Below are positions 18,488 through 27,106 of a stretch of DNA of 64,000 bases, in pieces. The number at the start of each line of letters is the position of its first letter. Position 1 is the first letter of the stretch. The position numbers and the translations under genes are program-made. Below the pieces are notes generated by a model. It searched no databases. It was given only the letters and a program-made list of their open reading frames with translations, and was not told the DNA's origin. Source of the DNA: an uncultured Luteitalea sp. (GTDB taxonomy: Bacteria > Acidobacteriota > Vicinamibacteria > Vicinamibacterales > Vicinamibacteraceae); assembly GCA_934541105.1 (NCBI GenBank), contig CAKTDA010000006.1:124001-188000 (forward strand), in the 5' to 3' direction.

Positions 18488-21183
18488 TTCAGGCTCTTGA
18501 TGAAGAGGACCACCGATTCGATCTGCTCGTCGGTGAGCACGCCCGCGAAGCTCGGCATGCCCGTCCCGCCGCGGTCGTAGCCGTCGACGATGGCTGCGGC
18601 TGGCTCGCGGATGGACTGGCGCAGGTAGGCCTCGTCGGCGATGGCCGGCGCCTTCCGCTCGGAGAAATGGCGCGTGGTGCCGTAGATGCCCGCGAGTGCC
18701 GGCCCCAGCTTCTGCCCGGCGCCCCGCTCGGTGGCATGGCACGCGAGACACCCGTACTTGACGAACACCGCGCGGCCTTCGTCGAGGCTGACCTCTCCGG
18801 CGGGCACGGGTGACGGCGCCGCGCCGCGCGTGAGGTCGAGCACGACGTCGCCGAACCCCTCGGCCCGCGCGTTGAACGCCTCGAGCGCATAGGGCGTCGT
18901 GTAGGCGTGTCCTTCCATCGACTGCCCGCTCGCGCTGCGCAGCGTCCAGCCGACCTCGAGCTGCATCACCGGCGTCATCCCGGCAACCGCGACGAACACG
19001 GCACGCCCGTCGGCCGAGACGTGCGCCTCACTCGGACCGAGTCGATCGACGCCTGGTGTGCCGTCAGCCCTGAACTGCGGCGACCCATAGCGATACGTGC
19101 GCGTGTAGTGCCACGACGCCACCGCGTAGTTGGCGGGATCTGCGGCCGTCCCGCGATCGACGGGCACGTCGAACCGCAGGAGCACGCCCTCGCGCATCGG
19201 CGTGACCTGCCGCGGCACCGTCACCGCCGCACCCGTGTAGCGCACGCGCGCGAGGCCGGCCAGCTTCGTCGCGGTCGTCCCCCACCCGATGATCTGGAAG
19301 CCCGCGATGTAGAGCTGTCCGTCGGCGGGGTTCACCGATCCGTTCAGCGGCGGAATGTCGAAGTCCGACGTGAGACTCACGACGGCGGCCTGCGGAACCG
19401 GGCGCGTGAGGTCGAGCAGCACCCGGAACAGTTCCGGCCTGTTGTACCCGATGTGCACGAGCCCATCGTCGAGCGGCCCCATGCGCGCGCCGTGCAGCCA
19501 CACCTGCGACATCGCCGAGGCGTTGACGCTGTGCGGAATCCACGTCAACGGCTGCGCGATGGGCGCCGGGTAGACCTCCTTCGGCAGGATGTCGCTGAGG
19601 AAACCATAGAACTGCCGATCGCGGACGATGTGCAGCGGCGTGCTTGGGATGTAGTGGCCCTGCTGATCGCTGGCGGTGACGAGCCCGGTGATCGGATGTA
19701 CCGCAATCTCCGGCTGTCGCAGTCCGTATCCGAGCACCGTGGCGTGACGGCCGTCGGCCGAGACGCGCAGCACGCTGCCGTTGTGCTTGCCGATCGTCGC
19801 CGCTTCCTGCCCGCCCTTCGCAATCACGAACTCGCCGTTCGGCCCGAGGCGGATGGTGCTCGGAAACTCGCGCGTATCCGCGGTCTGCGCGAACGCGTTC
19901 GAGAACAGCTCGTGTCGATCGGCCTCGTCGTCGCCGTCCGTGTCGCGCAGGCGCCAGATGCCGTTGCGGTCGAAGGTGTAGATCTGCTCGTCGCGGATCG
20001 CGAGCGTCAGCGGCTCGTGCAGGCCCGACGCGAACCGCTTCCAGCGGGCCTCGCCCTTGCCGTCCGCAAGGCCGCGCACGATCCAGACGTCGCCATCGAG
20101 CGTGACGACCACGCCGGTGCCGTCGGCGAGGAACTGGACGTCGCTCGCCCTGACGTTGCGCCGCCACGGGTTCTCCAGCGGCAGCTCCACATCGTCCACG
20201 ACATATGCGTTAGAGTTTTGTGACGTCTTCATCGATGTCGAGATCCAGCCAGGCCAGCGTGGGGCCGGCGGGGTCGTCGGGATCGCGCGCGGAGCGACGG
20301 TCGGTGCCGGACCGTCGGTGGCAAGAGCGACCGCGAGGCGAAGGACGCCGCCGTGCGGCGGCACGCGCACGGCACTCACCTGGCGCCCGGCCGCATCGCG
20401 GACGCGCTCGATCGTCGGCTTGTCGCCGGGGTTCGAGCGCCTGTCGGTGGGCGCGACGCTGAGCGCGACGTCCACGCCCGGTGCCGCGACGCCGAGCAGC
20501 AGCCAGCGCACCTGCGTGCCCGGCCCCACCTCCAGGTGCCGGACGATGGCGTGGCGGCCCGCGCCGAGCGGCGAGGTCGAGACGAGTTCCTGCACAGACG
20601 TGCCCGCGACCTCGTACTCCAGCACTGCGCCATCACGCGTGAAGCGGATCGCCGAGAAGCGGGCCAGGGCAGGATCGACGGGACCGCGGCCGACTTCCTC
20701 CTCCGACGGTGCCGGCGTGCGCGGATCGACGAGTGACGGCTGCTCGCCCACCTGCCAGCCCGGGTAGATGCCGTTCGCGATCCACACGGGGCCGTCGGGC
20801 TCGGGCAGGTTCTTCTGGCCGCCGCCGGTCTTCCGATCCGGCGCGTGGTAGGAGCCGGGGGCGAGCGCGGTCGGCGTGACGCCCTTGCCGGACCACACGG
20901 CAGCCACACGCAGCAGGTCCGTGTCGAACGCGAGCCACATGCCGTTGCCGGCCCGCACCACGAGCGCCCGGGGCGACAGGTTGTCGGTGGGCAGCGCCGG
21001 GGACGCGCGCCGCGCGTCGAGCACCGACGAGAAGAACGGCGCGTCGTCCTCGAGCCACGGACCCCAGTCGCGCCGGGCCGTGTCGAGACGCGCCTGTCCG
21101 TGGCCAGGCAGCGTGCCGCCCAGCGGCAGCAGCGCCAGCGCGACGGTGGCCGCGAGGAGGCGGAGGAACGCACGCAACGGCAT
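18484..21183 (-). CDS. Large exported propeller-like protein with C-terminal cytochrome c
   Basis: This 899-residue protein has a signal peptide (about 1-30). It resembles DUF6797-type secreted proteins: an N-terminal beta-rich region, then a propeller-like stretch in the middle (for example DVQFLADGTGVVVTLDGDVW and TIRLGPNGEFVIAKGG), and a C-terminal cytochrome c domain. The heme site is CLACH (near residue 822), with a distal Met in GTGMPSFAG. Such proteins are common in sulfatase-rich polysaccharide degraders and are presumed to be periplasmic redox enzymes, but the reaction is unknown. It overlaps the sulfatase gene by 4 bases. Confidence 0.82.
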   Translation of the reverse strand: MPLRAFLRLLAATVALALLPLGGTLPGHGQARLDTARRDWGPWLEDDAPFFSSVLDARRASPALPTDNLSPRALVVRAGNGMWLAFDTDLLRVAAVWSGKGVTPTALAPGSYHAPDRKTGGGQKNLPEPDGPVWIANGIYPGWQVGEQPSLVDPRTPAPSEEEVGRGPVDPALARFSAIRFTRDGAVLEYEVAGTSVQELVSTSPLGAGRHAIVRHLEVGPGTQVRWLLLGVAAPGVDVALSVAPTDRRSNPGDKPTIERVRDAAGRQVSAVRVPPHGGVLRLAVALATDGPAPTVAPRAIPTTPPAPRWPGWISTSMKTSQNSNAYVVDDVELPLENPWRRNVRASDVQFLADGTGVVVTLDGDVWIVRGLADGKGEARWKRFASGLHEPLTLAIRDEQIYTFDRNGIWRLRDTDGDDEADRHELFSNAFAQTADTREFPSTIRLGPNGEFVIAKGGQEAATIGKHNGSVLRVSADGRHATVLGYGLRQPEIAVHPITGLVTASDQQGHYIPSTPLHIVRDRQFYGFLSDILPKEVYPAPIAQPLTWIPHSVNASAMSQVWLHGARMGPLDDGLVHIGYNRPELFRVLLDLTRPVPQAAVVSLTSDFDIPPLNGSVNPADGQLYIAGFQIIGWGTTATKLAGLARVRYTGAAVTVPRQVTPMREGVLLRFDVPVDRGTAADPANYAVASWHYTRTYRYGSPQFRADGTPGVDRLGPSEAHVSADGRAVFVAVAGMTPVMQLEVGWTLRSASGQSMEGHAYTTPYALEAFNARAEGFGDVVLDLTRGAAPSPVPAGEVSLDEGRAVFVKYGCLACHATERGAGQKLGPALAGIYGTTRHFSERKAPAIADEAYLRQSIREPAAAIVDGYDRGGTGMPSFAGVLTDEQIESVVLFIKSLK

Positions 21184-21196
21184 CGACGAGGCGATG

Positions 21197-21778
21197 TTAC
21201 TGCGGCGTCGCTTGAGTGCCGACGTCGAACCTGAACTTCACGTGGCAGCTCGTGCAGCCCTGCAGCACGACGCCCACCTGCCTGGTCGCGGCCTCGAGGT
21301 CGTTGGCGCGGGCAGCCTTCAGCAGTGTGACGAGTTCGTCGTGGAAGGCCTCGTCCTGCTCGATGAACGCCGCGAGCGCGGCCTGCCCACCCTTCGGCGG
21401 CACGTACGTCCCCGCCGTCAGCGCCGCGTCGGTGACCTGCCTCGCGGCATGGACGCGCGAGATGCCGTCCGGGATCGCGGCAAGACCGTTCTGCGCGATG
21501 GCCGTGACCCAGTCGCGCGTGGCCTCGTTGAGCAGCCGCATTTCGGCCTGCACCGCGTTCGCGGGAGGCCCGGGAGGAATGAGCGCCATGGCACCCGTCA
21601 CGGGCGTGGCGGGTGCCTGCAGGTCGGCGTCGTGCACGTCGGCCGCCTGGCCGGCATCGGTCGATGGCGGTCGGGCATCATCCGAAGGGCGGTTGCCGCA
21701 GGCAGCGGCCACGACCGCCGCAGCCACGACAGCGAGCAGCATGGACAACGGAGTGAAAGGGCGGCGACGGGACGACAT
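21197..21778 (-). CDS. Class II (cytochrome c'-like) cytochrome c lipoprotein
   Basis: This 193-residue protein has a signal with a lipobox-like Cys (VVAAACGN near residue 27). Its only heme site, CTSCH, is close to the C-terminus, which is typical of the four-helix class II cytochromes c. Residues about 70-165 are Ala-rich and helical. It lies 13 bases upstream of the propeller/cytochrome gene on the same strand, so it may serve as that protein's electron partner. The ATG at 21778 is chosen because the signal peptide begins there. Confidence 0.8.
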   Translation of the reverse strand: MSSRRRPFTPLSMLLAVVAAAVVAAACGNRPSDDARPPSTDAGQAADVHDADLQAPATPVTGAMALIPPGPPANAVQAEMRLLNEATRDWVTAIAQNGLAAIPDGISRVHAARQVTDAALTAGTYVPPKGGQAALAAFIEQDEAFHDELVTLLKAARANDLEAATRQVGVVLQGCTSCHVKFRFDVGTQATPQ

Positions 21779-21843
21779 GATGCGCTGATGGTATCCCGTG
21801 TCGCCGTTTGCCTCGACTGCCTTGGTGGCGGTAGCGTGACGCT

Positions 21844-23004
21844 GTGAACGACGACTCACGACGCCACGACTGGGACCCGCGATCGCCGGAGGTGCGACAG
21901 GATCAGATTGCCGCCTACGACGCGATGCGGCAGCGCTGCCCGGTGGCGCACAGCGCCTACCTGCACTGGTCGGTCTTCGGGCACGCCGACGTCGTGCGCG
22001 TGCTCCACGACCACGAGACGTTCAGCAACGCCGTCTCGACGCACGTCGCCGTGCCGAACGGCATGGACCCGCCGCAGCACACGACGTTCCGCCGCATCGT
22101 GGACGCGTACTTCACGCCGGAGGCCATGCACGCGTTCGAGCCGACCTGCGCGGTGATCGCGCGCGTCCTCGTCGCCGGCCTGCCCGCGGGCGAGGCCGAC
22201 ATCATCACGGACCTCGCAGAGCCGTTCGCGCAGCAGGTGCAGTGCGCCTTCATGGGATGGCCGGGGTCGCTGCACGAGCCGCTGCGGCAGTGGGTGAAGC
22301 GCAACCAGCACGCCACGCTGTCGGGCGATCGCGAAGCCATGGCGGGCATCGCGCTCGAGTTCGACGGCTACATCCGCGCGCAGCTCGACGCACGGCGCAA
22401 GGCCGGTGCCACGGCGCCAGACGACGCGACGACCCGCCTGCTGCACGAGCAGGTCGACGGACGCCCGATCACCGACGACGAGATCGTCAGCATCGTGCGC
22501 AACTGGACGGTCGGCGAGCTCGGCACGATTGCCGCGTCGGTGGCAATCCTCGTCCACTACCTGGCGACGCACGCCGGCGTGCAGACGCACGTGCGGGCGC
22601 ACCGGGCCGACCTGCCGGCCGCGATCGACGAGATCCTCCGCATCGAGGCGCCGCTCATCGCGAACCGCCGCATCACGGCCTGCCCGGTCGAGATCGGCGG
22701 ACGTTCGATTGGCGAGCAGGAGCGCGTGTCGATCATCTGGGCATCGGCAAACCGCGACGAGCAGGTGTTCGACGATCCCGACGAGTTCAGGCTCGATCGC
22801 GATCCATCGCTGAATCTCCTCTACGGCGCGGGCATCCACGACTGTCCCGGTGCGCCGCTCGCGCGGCTCGAACTGCGCGTGCTGATCGAGGCGCTGCTCG
22901 ATGCGACGACGCACATCGAGCCCATCGCGGACCATCCGCCCACTCGGGCGCAGTACCCGGCGGGGGGGTTCTCGGGGGTGGTGGTCAGTCTTGTGAAAGT
23001 CTGA
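21844..23004 (+). CDS. Cytochrome P450
   Basis: This 386-residue soluble P450 starts at GTG. The heme loop is LLYGAGIHDCPGAPLAR with the Cys thiolate near residue 337. The ExxR pair is in the K helix (EILRIEAPL). The I helix reads NWTVGELGTIAAS, so the usual acidic-Thr pair for oxygen activation is rearranged. Residues about 62-85 contain DPPQHTTFRRIVDAYF, the conserved C-helix region. No ferredoxin partner is nearby. The substrate is unknown. A polypurine repeat follows immediately. Confidence 0.92.
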   Translation: MNDDSRRHDWDPRSPEVRQDQIAAYDAMRQRCPVAHSAYLHWSVFGHADVVRVLHDHETFSNAVSTHVAVPNGMDPPQHTTFRRIVDAYFTPEAMHAFEPTCAVIARVLVAGLPAGEADIITDLAEPFAQQVQCAFMGWPGSLHEPLRQWVKRNQHATLSGDREAMAGIALEFDGYIRAQLDARRKAGATAPDDATTRLLHEQVDGRPITDDEIVSIVRNWTVGELGTIAASVAILVHYLATHAGVQTHVRAHRADLPAAIDEILRIEAPLIANRRITACPVEIGGRSIGEQERVSIIWASANRDEQVFDDPDEFRLDRDPSLNLLYGAGIHDCPGAPLARLELRVLIEALLDATTHIEPIADHPPTRAQYPAGGFSGVVVSLVKV

Positions 23005-23162
23005 AGTCGGAAGTCAGAAGGGCAAAGGAAAGGGCGAAGGGCGAAGAAGGAAGAAGGAAGAAGGAAGAAGGGCCGGCGGGTGGTCCTGATCCGGCGAAAA
23101 TTTACGCGGTCTACATCGCTTCATCACGCCATGGACATGCCTGCCGCCCATGCTGGGCAGGC
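23005..23162. repeat. Polypurine intergenic stretch with four GAAGAAG units
   Basis: The 158 bases between the P450 and the glycosyltransferase begin with an almost pure purine run. Four exact copies of the 7-mer GAAGAAG occupy 23043-23070, preceded by imperfect GGAAGTCAGAAG-like and GGGCGAAG-like units. The plus strand is purine-only for long stretches, so a triplex or slipped structure is possible. No gene is visible. Confidence 0.75.
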
Positions 23163-23933
23163 ATGACACCGCGCATGCGCCGTGTTCCGGCCGCCGTCAC
23201 GCGGCCCCGTGTGAGCGTCATCGTCTGCGCATGGAACGAGGCAGCCAGCGTGGCGCCCTGTCTCCACTCGGTGCTCGCACAGACCCGCGCGGCCGACGAG
23301 ATCATCCTGATCGACAACGCCAGCACGGACGCCACGGCCTGCATCGCGGCGGGCATTCCCGGCATCACCGTCGTCCACGAGCCGCGCAAGGGCCTGCCGC
23401 ATGCGCGAGCGGCCGGCGTCCGCGCCAGCACCGGCGACATCCTCGCCTGGCTCGATGCCGACTGCCGTGCCCCCCTGACGTGGCTCGAGAGCATCGAGTC
23501 CCACATGCGCAGTCCCGCGGTCGTCGCCGTGACCGGCCCCTTCCGCTACTACGACTGGGACCGCGGCGGACGCGCGATGCTGCGGCTCTACGACATGACG
23601 GTGGCACCCGTCGTCAACGTCGCGGTGCGCGACATCCTGGGCTGGGGCGCGCTGCTCTACGGCGGCAACTTCGCCGTCCGGCGTGGCGCGCTCGAACAGG
23701 CAGGCGGCATCGACACCTCCATCGAGTTCCACGGAGAGGACACCAACCTGGGCCGGCGTCTCCACCAGTGCGGCCGCGTCGTGCTCGCCCGCAACTGCGT
23801 GATGTTCACCTCGGCGCGGCGCTACGCGGCCATGGGCACGTGGGCAGTCCTTCGACTGTACACGCGCAACTTCTGGCACGAAGTATCGCGCCACCGACCC
23901 GCTGACACCCACCACATCGACGTGAGGACCTGA
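23163..23933 (+). CDS. Glycosyltransferase family 2
   Basis: This 256-residue GT-A enzyme has an N-terminal nucleotide-sugar domain. VSVIVCAWNEAASVAPCL opens the fold, IDNASTDAT follows, and the DxD-type motif is in AWLDADCRAP (near residue 100). A later EDTNLGRRL carries the likely catalytic acid. There are no clear membrane helices. The stop codon overlaps the ribosome binding site of the PHP gene, so the two are co-expressed. The acceptor is unknown. With the PHP protein and the cut aminotransferase it formed a small native cluster. Confidence 0.88.
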   Translation: MTPRMRRVPAAVTRPRVSVIVCAWNEAASVAPCLHSVLAQTRAADEIILIDNASTDATACIAAGIPGITVVHEPRKGLPHARAAGVRASTGDILAWLDADCRAPLTWLESIESHMRSPAVVAVTGPFRYYDWDRGGRAMLRLYDMTVAPVVNVAVRDILGWGALLYGGNFAVRRGALEQAGGIDTSIEFHGEDTNLGRRLHQCGRVVLARNCVMFTSARRYAAMGTWAVLRLYTRNFWHEVSRHRPADTHHIDVRT

Positions 23934-23935
23934 GG

Positions 23936-24745
23936 ATGCCGGGATTCGAGCCGTTCCTGCTCTGTGACTTCCACATCCACACGCGCTGGAGCGACGGCGT
24001 CCTCAGCATTCGCGAGGTGTGCGACCTGTACGGACAGACCGGAGACATCGACGTGATCGCCATCACCGATCACATCCTGATGGAACGGGACTGGCTGGCA
24101 AGGGCGGGGCGGCTGGCCTCCTTCGGGCAGCGTCGGTTCTCGGTCACGCCCGAGATCTTTGCGGACTATCTCGCCGAGATCGCGGATGAGGCCGACCGCG
24201 CCTGGCGACGGTACGGACTGCTGGTCCTCCCCGGCGCCGAGGTCACGCAGAACCGGCTGCGCGCGACCCGCAACAGCCACATCGTGGCGCTCGGCATCGA
24301 GGAGTGGATCAGCGCCGACCAGAGCGCCGAGGCCATCCTGCGCGACATCAGGCGCCAGAACGGGATCAGCATCGCGTGCCACCCGTGCCAGCGGCCCGTG
24401 CGGCGCCTCGAGATCGGCACGCAGTACCTGTGGGATCACAGGTACACGCTGGCGCCGCTCGTGGATGCCTGGGAAGCCGGCAATCGCGACGACCTGTTCC
24501 CGATCACGTCGGGCGAGCCGTACGCGTACGTCGCCAACAGCGACTTCCATCGGCCTCGCCACCTGTACTCCTGGAAGACGCTCCTCCGCGCGCCGCGCAC
24601 GTGGGAGGGGATCCAGGCCGCCATCCGGAAGAACGTCGACGTCGGCGTGGTGCTGTACCGCCCGCGGCCGGTCATCGCGAGCGCACACGTCCCCGTCCGC
24701 GCCGAGTCGGTGCCAGGCGCCTCGTACGTGTCGATGGCCAGATGA
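23936..24745 (+). CDS. PHP-domain metal-dependent phosphoesterase
   Basis: The 269 residues start with CDFHIHTRWSDGVL, the first metal motif of the PHP family. DVIAITDH follows near residue 42, then a Glu in LPGAEVTQ and His residues in SIACHPCQ and NSDFHRPRH. These fit a trinuclear metal centre that cleaves phosphate esters. The size and lack of other domains match stand-alone PHP phosphoesterases. The ATG follows the glycosyltransferase stop by 2 bases. The substrate is not visible. Confidence 0.88.
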   Translation: MPGFEPFLLCDFHIHTRWSDGVLSIREVCDLYGQTGDIDVIAITDHILMERDWLARAGRLASFGQRRFSVTPEIFADYLAEIADEADRAWRRYGLLVLPGAEVTQNRLRATRNSHIVALGIEEWISADQSAEAILRDIRRQNGISIACHPCQRPVRRLEIGTQYLWDHRYTLAPLVDAWEAGNRDDLFPITSGEPYAYVANSDFHRPRHLYSWKTLLRAPRTWEGIQAAIRKNVDVGVVLYRPRPVIASAHVPVRAESVPGASYVSMAR

Positions 24746-24782
24746 CCGGCGGCCCGCCGGAGTCCGGCCGCCGCCGGCTGCG

Positions 24783-25062
24783 GTGGCGAGAGCCAGGCAT
24801 CCCTCGCTGCAGGGGCTCGTCAGGCTCGGTGAACGGCTGGCGCGCCTGAAGGCGCGCGCGCCGCAGTCGATCGCGGCGGCCGAGCGGCTCGAGCCGATGG
24901 TCTCCGACCTGCAGTTCACGCGCGCGTATCAGGTGCCCTTCCAGTACGCGAGCTACATCGGTCAGCACATCAGGATCCGCCGGGTGGCTACGGCCTCGAG
25001 CGGCGTGTTCGTCGAGGACCTCGACGGCAATCGCTACTACGACCTCACCGGCTCGTACGGCG
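24783..25062 (+). pseudogene. 5' fragment of a class III aminotransferase (glutamate-1-semialdehyde aminomutase-like)
   Basis: From a GTG at 24783 the frame encodes about 93 residues that match the N-terminus of class III PLP aminotransferases. The ending GVFVEDLDGNRYYDLTGSYGV is the start of the conserved fold. At about 25062 the homology stops in the middle of that motif and the following residues (PRARNHAWRKGD) are unlike the family. More than 300 residues, including the PLP lysine, are missing from the window. The break marks the left edge of the island. The start lies 37 bases after the PHP stop, so the gene belonged to the same operon. Confidence 0.82.
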
Positions 25063-25340
25063 TCCCAAGAGCCCGCAACCACGCGTGGCGCAAAGGCGAC
25101 CCAGGGGCAAGTGGCCCGGCCAAGAGCTGCAGCGTTCGCTTGGAAGTGGGAGACTTCGCGGGCAACCAACCTCAGACTTCTCGCCGTTGACGGTCCCAGG
25201 ATCGCATCTCGTTTCCAAGGCCCGTACCTACGCTGTTAGCCCGCCTGGCCACTGTCCAACCACCGGTGGTCTCTATTCGCTCGAAGCCATATCGCTGAAG
25301 CATTGCCACGTCTTGAGAGGACAAAGAGGGACGTCGTCCT
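25063..25340. other. Non-coding left flank of the island
   Basis: These 278 bases begin where the aminotransferase homology ends and run to the outer end of the left IS630 copy. I see no convincing gene. Weak open frames on both strands have no recognisable sequence and no ribosome binding site. Confidence 0.5.
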
Positions 25341-25690
25341 AGTGTCCTGTCCCGCTGATACGTGAGCAAAGGCGATGCAGCTTCTCGAGGATCGAATCTG
25401 CGGTGGAGGTCCACTTGGCCTTGTCGGTGATCAGCGAGAAGAAGCGCTCGATCTGGTTGAGCCAGGAGCTATAGGTCGGGATGAAGTGCATGTGCCAGCG
25501 CGGCCGCGTCGCCAGCCATGCCTTGATCTTCGGATGGTTGTGGGTGGCGTAGTTGTCGGCGATGCAGCGGATGTCCAACTCGGCGGGAACGGCCTTGTCG
25601 ATCTCGCGCAGGAACGACAGGAATACCTGGTGCCGGTGGCGCGGCTTGCACGCAGCCAGCACCGCGCCGTTGAGTACGTTCAGTACCGAC
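25341..25690 (-). pseudogene. IS630-family transposase remnant (left copy)
   Basis: The minus-strand frame encodes only the C-terminal part of an IS630 DDE transposase. It has the second Asp in CIADNYATH and the Glu in SSWLNQIERFF. Compared with the right copy at 27279-28440 it lacks the whole N-terminal half and has an in-frame deletion of about 30 residues after SLITDKA. Its outer end, AGTGTCCTGTCCCG at 25341-25354, is identical to the terminal repeat of the right copy. A TA dinucleotide, the usual IS630 target, sits at 25340-25341 and supplies part of the stop codon. Confidence 0.9.
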
Positions 25691-25731
25691 AGCATTCGCG
25701 CACTTCATCGATCTGCACCACGCGGCGCTGA

Positions 25732-26694
25732 TCAGGCACGACCGCGTAACTCCCTCACGCCGCGGCCCAGCCTGCGTCGCAACAAGGCGCGAAGGGTGAC
25801 ACCGTCGGAGTAGCCAATCTGTGCGGCGATTTGGTCAACGCTCTCGCTGCCGGTTCGCAGCAGATGCACCGCACGCTCGACGCGCAGATCCTGAAAGTAC
25901 GAGAGGGGTGTCTTGCCCAACACGCTTTGCACCCGCCGCGCCAAGGTGCGTTCACTGGCGCCCGCTGCGATGGCCGCATCGGCGAGAGAGAATCCGTGCG
26001 CGAGTTGCTGCCTGGCCCAGCCCTCAAAGCGCTCGACCACCGGGTCGGAATGGGCCAGGTGATCGGGGATCACGAACTCAGCTTGCGAGCCGCGGGCCTC
26101 TACCAGCAGGTATCGCGCCGCAAGAGCCGCCAGCGCTGGGCTACGGCTGCGCACGACGCTCAATGCCAGGTCGAGATGAGCCAAGGCGGCGCCGGCCGTG
26201 GTGAAGCCAGCCGAATTCACAAGCATGCAGGACTCGTCGAGCACCACTTGCGGATAGCGCTGCCGAAACATTGGCGCCAGCCACCACGAAGTTGTGGCGC
26301 GCTGGCCATCTAGCAGCGCGCTTTCCGCCAGCAAGAACGTGCCAGTGCAGGCGGCGCCAGTGGCCGCGCGGGCGCTTGACCATTGCTGCAACGCGACGAC
26401 CGCGTCGGCCACGTCCGCATGCGCGAGACGCGCGGCGAGTGCGTCTGGCATCTTGGCGCCGAGTGCGGGCACCAGAACAACGTCAGGGTTTTGCACGCGG
26501 TGCACTGGCACGACCGGTACCGCCAAACCGTGCGCGGTGCGCACGCGACGCCGAACGCCGACTACCGTGACGTTGATGGGCGGCGGCGCCTGTGCAAGCG
26601 AGCCCGCCAGTTCATTGGCCGTGCTCAGTGTGTCCATGAGTGCAGCAAGACCCAGGTCGAACACGCCATCGAGAACAAGAAGGTGCAGATTCAT
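25732..26694 (-). CDS. GlxA-family transcription regulator (DJ-1/PfpI domain plus AraC HTH)
   Basis: This 320-residue protein has an N-terminal DJ-1/PfpI-like domain (about 3-190), with the nucleophile-type Cys in GAACTGTFLLAESALL. The C-terminal AraC-type double helix-turn-helix (about 220-318) includes AIAAGASERTLARR and YFQDLRVERAVHLL. Members regulate catabolic or detoxification genes and usually a divergent target. The divergent neighbour here is the ABM-domain gene 109 bases away, and a palindrome overlaps this gene's start codon. The gene is intact and lies between the two IS630 copies, so it was probably acquired with them. Confidence 0.92.
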   Translation of the reverse strand: MNLHLLVLDGVFDLGLAALMDTLSTANELAGSLAQAPPPINVTVVGVRRRVRTAHGLAVPVVPVHRVQNPDVVLVPALGAKMPDALAARLAHADVADAVVALQQWSSARAATGAACTGTFLLAESALLDGQRATTSWWLAPMFRQRYPQVVLDESCMLVNSAGFTTAGAALAHLDLALSVVRSRSPALAALAARYLLVEARGSQAEFVIPDHLAHSDPVVERFEGWARQQLAHGFSLADAAIAAGASERTLARRVQSVLGKTPLSYFQDLRVERAVHLLRTGSESVDQIAAQIGYSDGVTLRALLRRRLGRGVRELRGRA

Positions 26695-26728
26695 GGCGGA
26701 AATGATATCAATGTTGTCATTCTTGCCA
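26694..26728. promoter_or_regulatory. Palindromic operator, probably for the GlxA-type regulator
   Basis: TGGCGGAAATGA (26694-26705) and TCATTCTTGCCA (26717-26728) form inverted arms that agree at 9 of 12 positions around an 11-base spacer. The left arm overlaps the first base of the regulator's start codon, so binding would repress its own transcription and could control the divergent gene. Confidence 0.6.
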
Positions 26729-26803
26729 CTCGCAAAAACTGCCGTCGCGCCCGAGACTTGGGACTCGCCAACGCTTTCACCCGTTCAACCAGAGGATCAC
26801 TCC

Positions 26804-27106
26804 ATGACCAAGTTCGCCCTGTTCGTCCGCCTCGAAGCCAAGCCTGGCCAGGAAGCCGCCGTTGCCGACTTTCTGAGAAGCGCGTTGCCGCTCGCCAACG
26901 CCGAGTCGGGCACCACCGCCTGGTTCGCACTGAAGTTCGGCCCATCGACGTTCGGCGTCTTTGACGCTTTTGCGGACGAGGCCGGCCGCGAGGCTCACCT
27001 GCACGGTCCGATCGCCGCCGCTTTGATGGCGAACGCAGGCGCTTTGCTCAGTACACCGCCGAACATCGAGAAGATCGATCTGCTGGCGGCGAAATTGCCT
27101 GGCTGA
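26804..27106 (+). CDS. Putative antibiotic-biosynthesis-monooxygenase (ABM) domain protein
   Basis: This 100-residue protein fits the ABM/YgiN-like ferredoxin-fold family. It opens with FALFVRLEAKPGQEAAVADFL, and the second half contains FDAFADEAGREAHLHGPIA. Such small dimeric proteins act as quinol monooxygenases or in related oxidative detoxification. GAGG 8 bases upstream of the ATG is a good ribosome binding site. It is divergent from the GlxA-type regulator, which is its likely controller. Confidence 0.85.
   Translation: MTKFALFVRLEAKPGQEAAVADFLRSALPLANAESGTTAWFALKFGPSTFGVFDAFADEAGREAHLHGPIAAALMANAGALLSTPPNIEKIDLLAAKLPG

Noticed and set aside
23043..23070. CRISPR-like repeat array
   Set aside because: The unit is only 7 bases and there are no spacers; it is a simple tandem repeat.
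21844..25062. A natural-product gene cluster around the P450, glycosyltransferase and aminotransferase
   Set aside because: There is no core biosynthetic gene such as a PKS, NRPS or terpene synthase, and the P450 is separated from the other genes by a repeat region.
25172..25414. An 80-residue minus-strand frame at the island's left flank
   Set aside because: It begins inside the IS630 remnant, has no ribosome binding site and no recognisable sequence.
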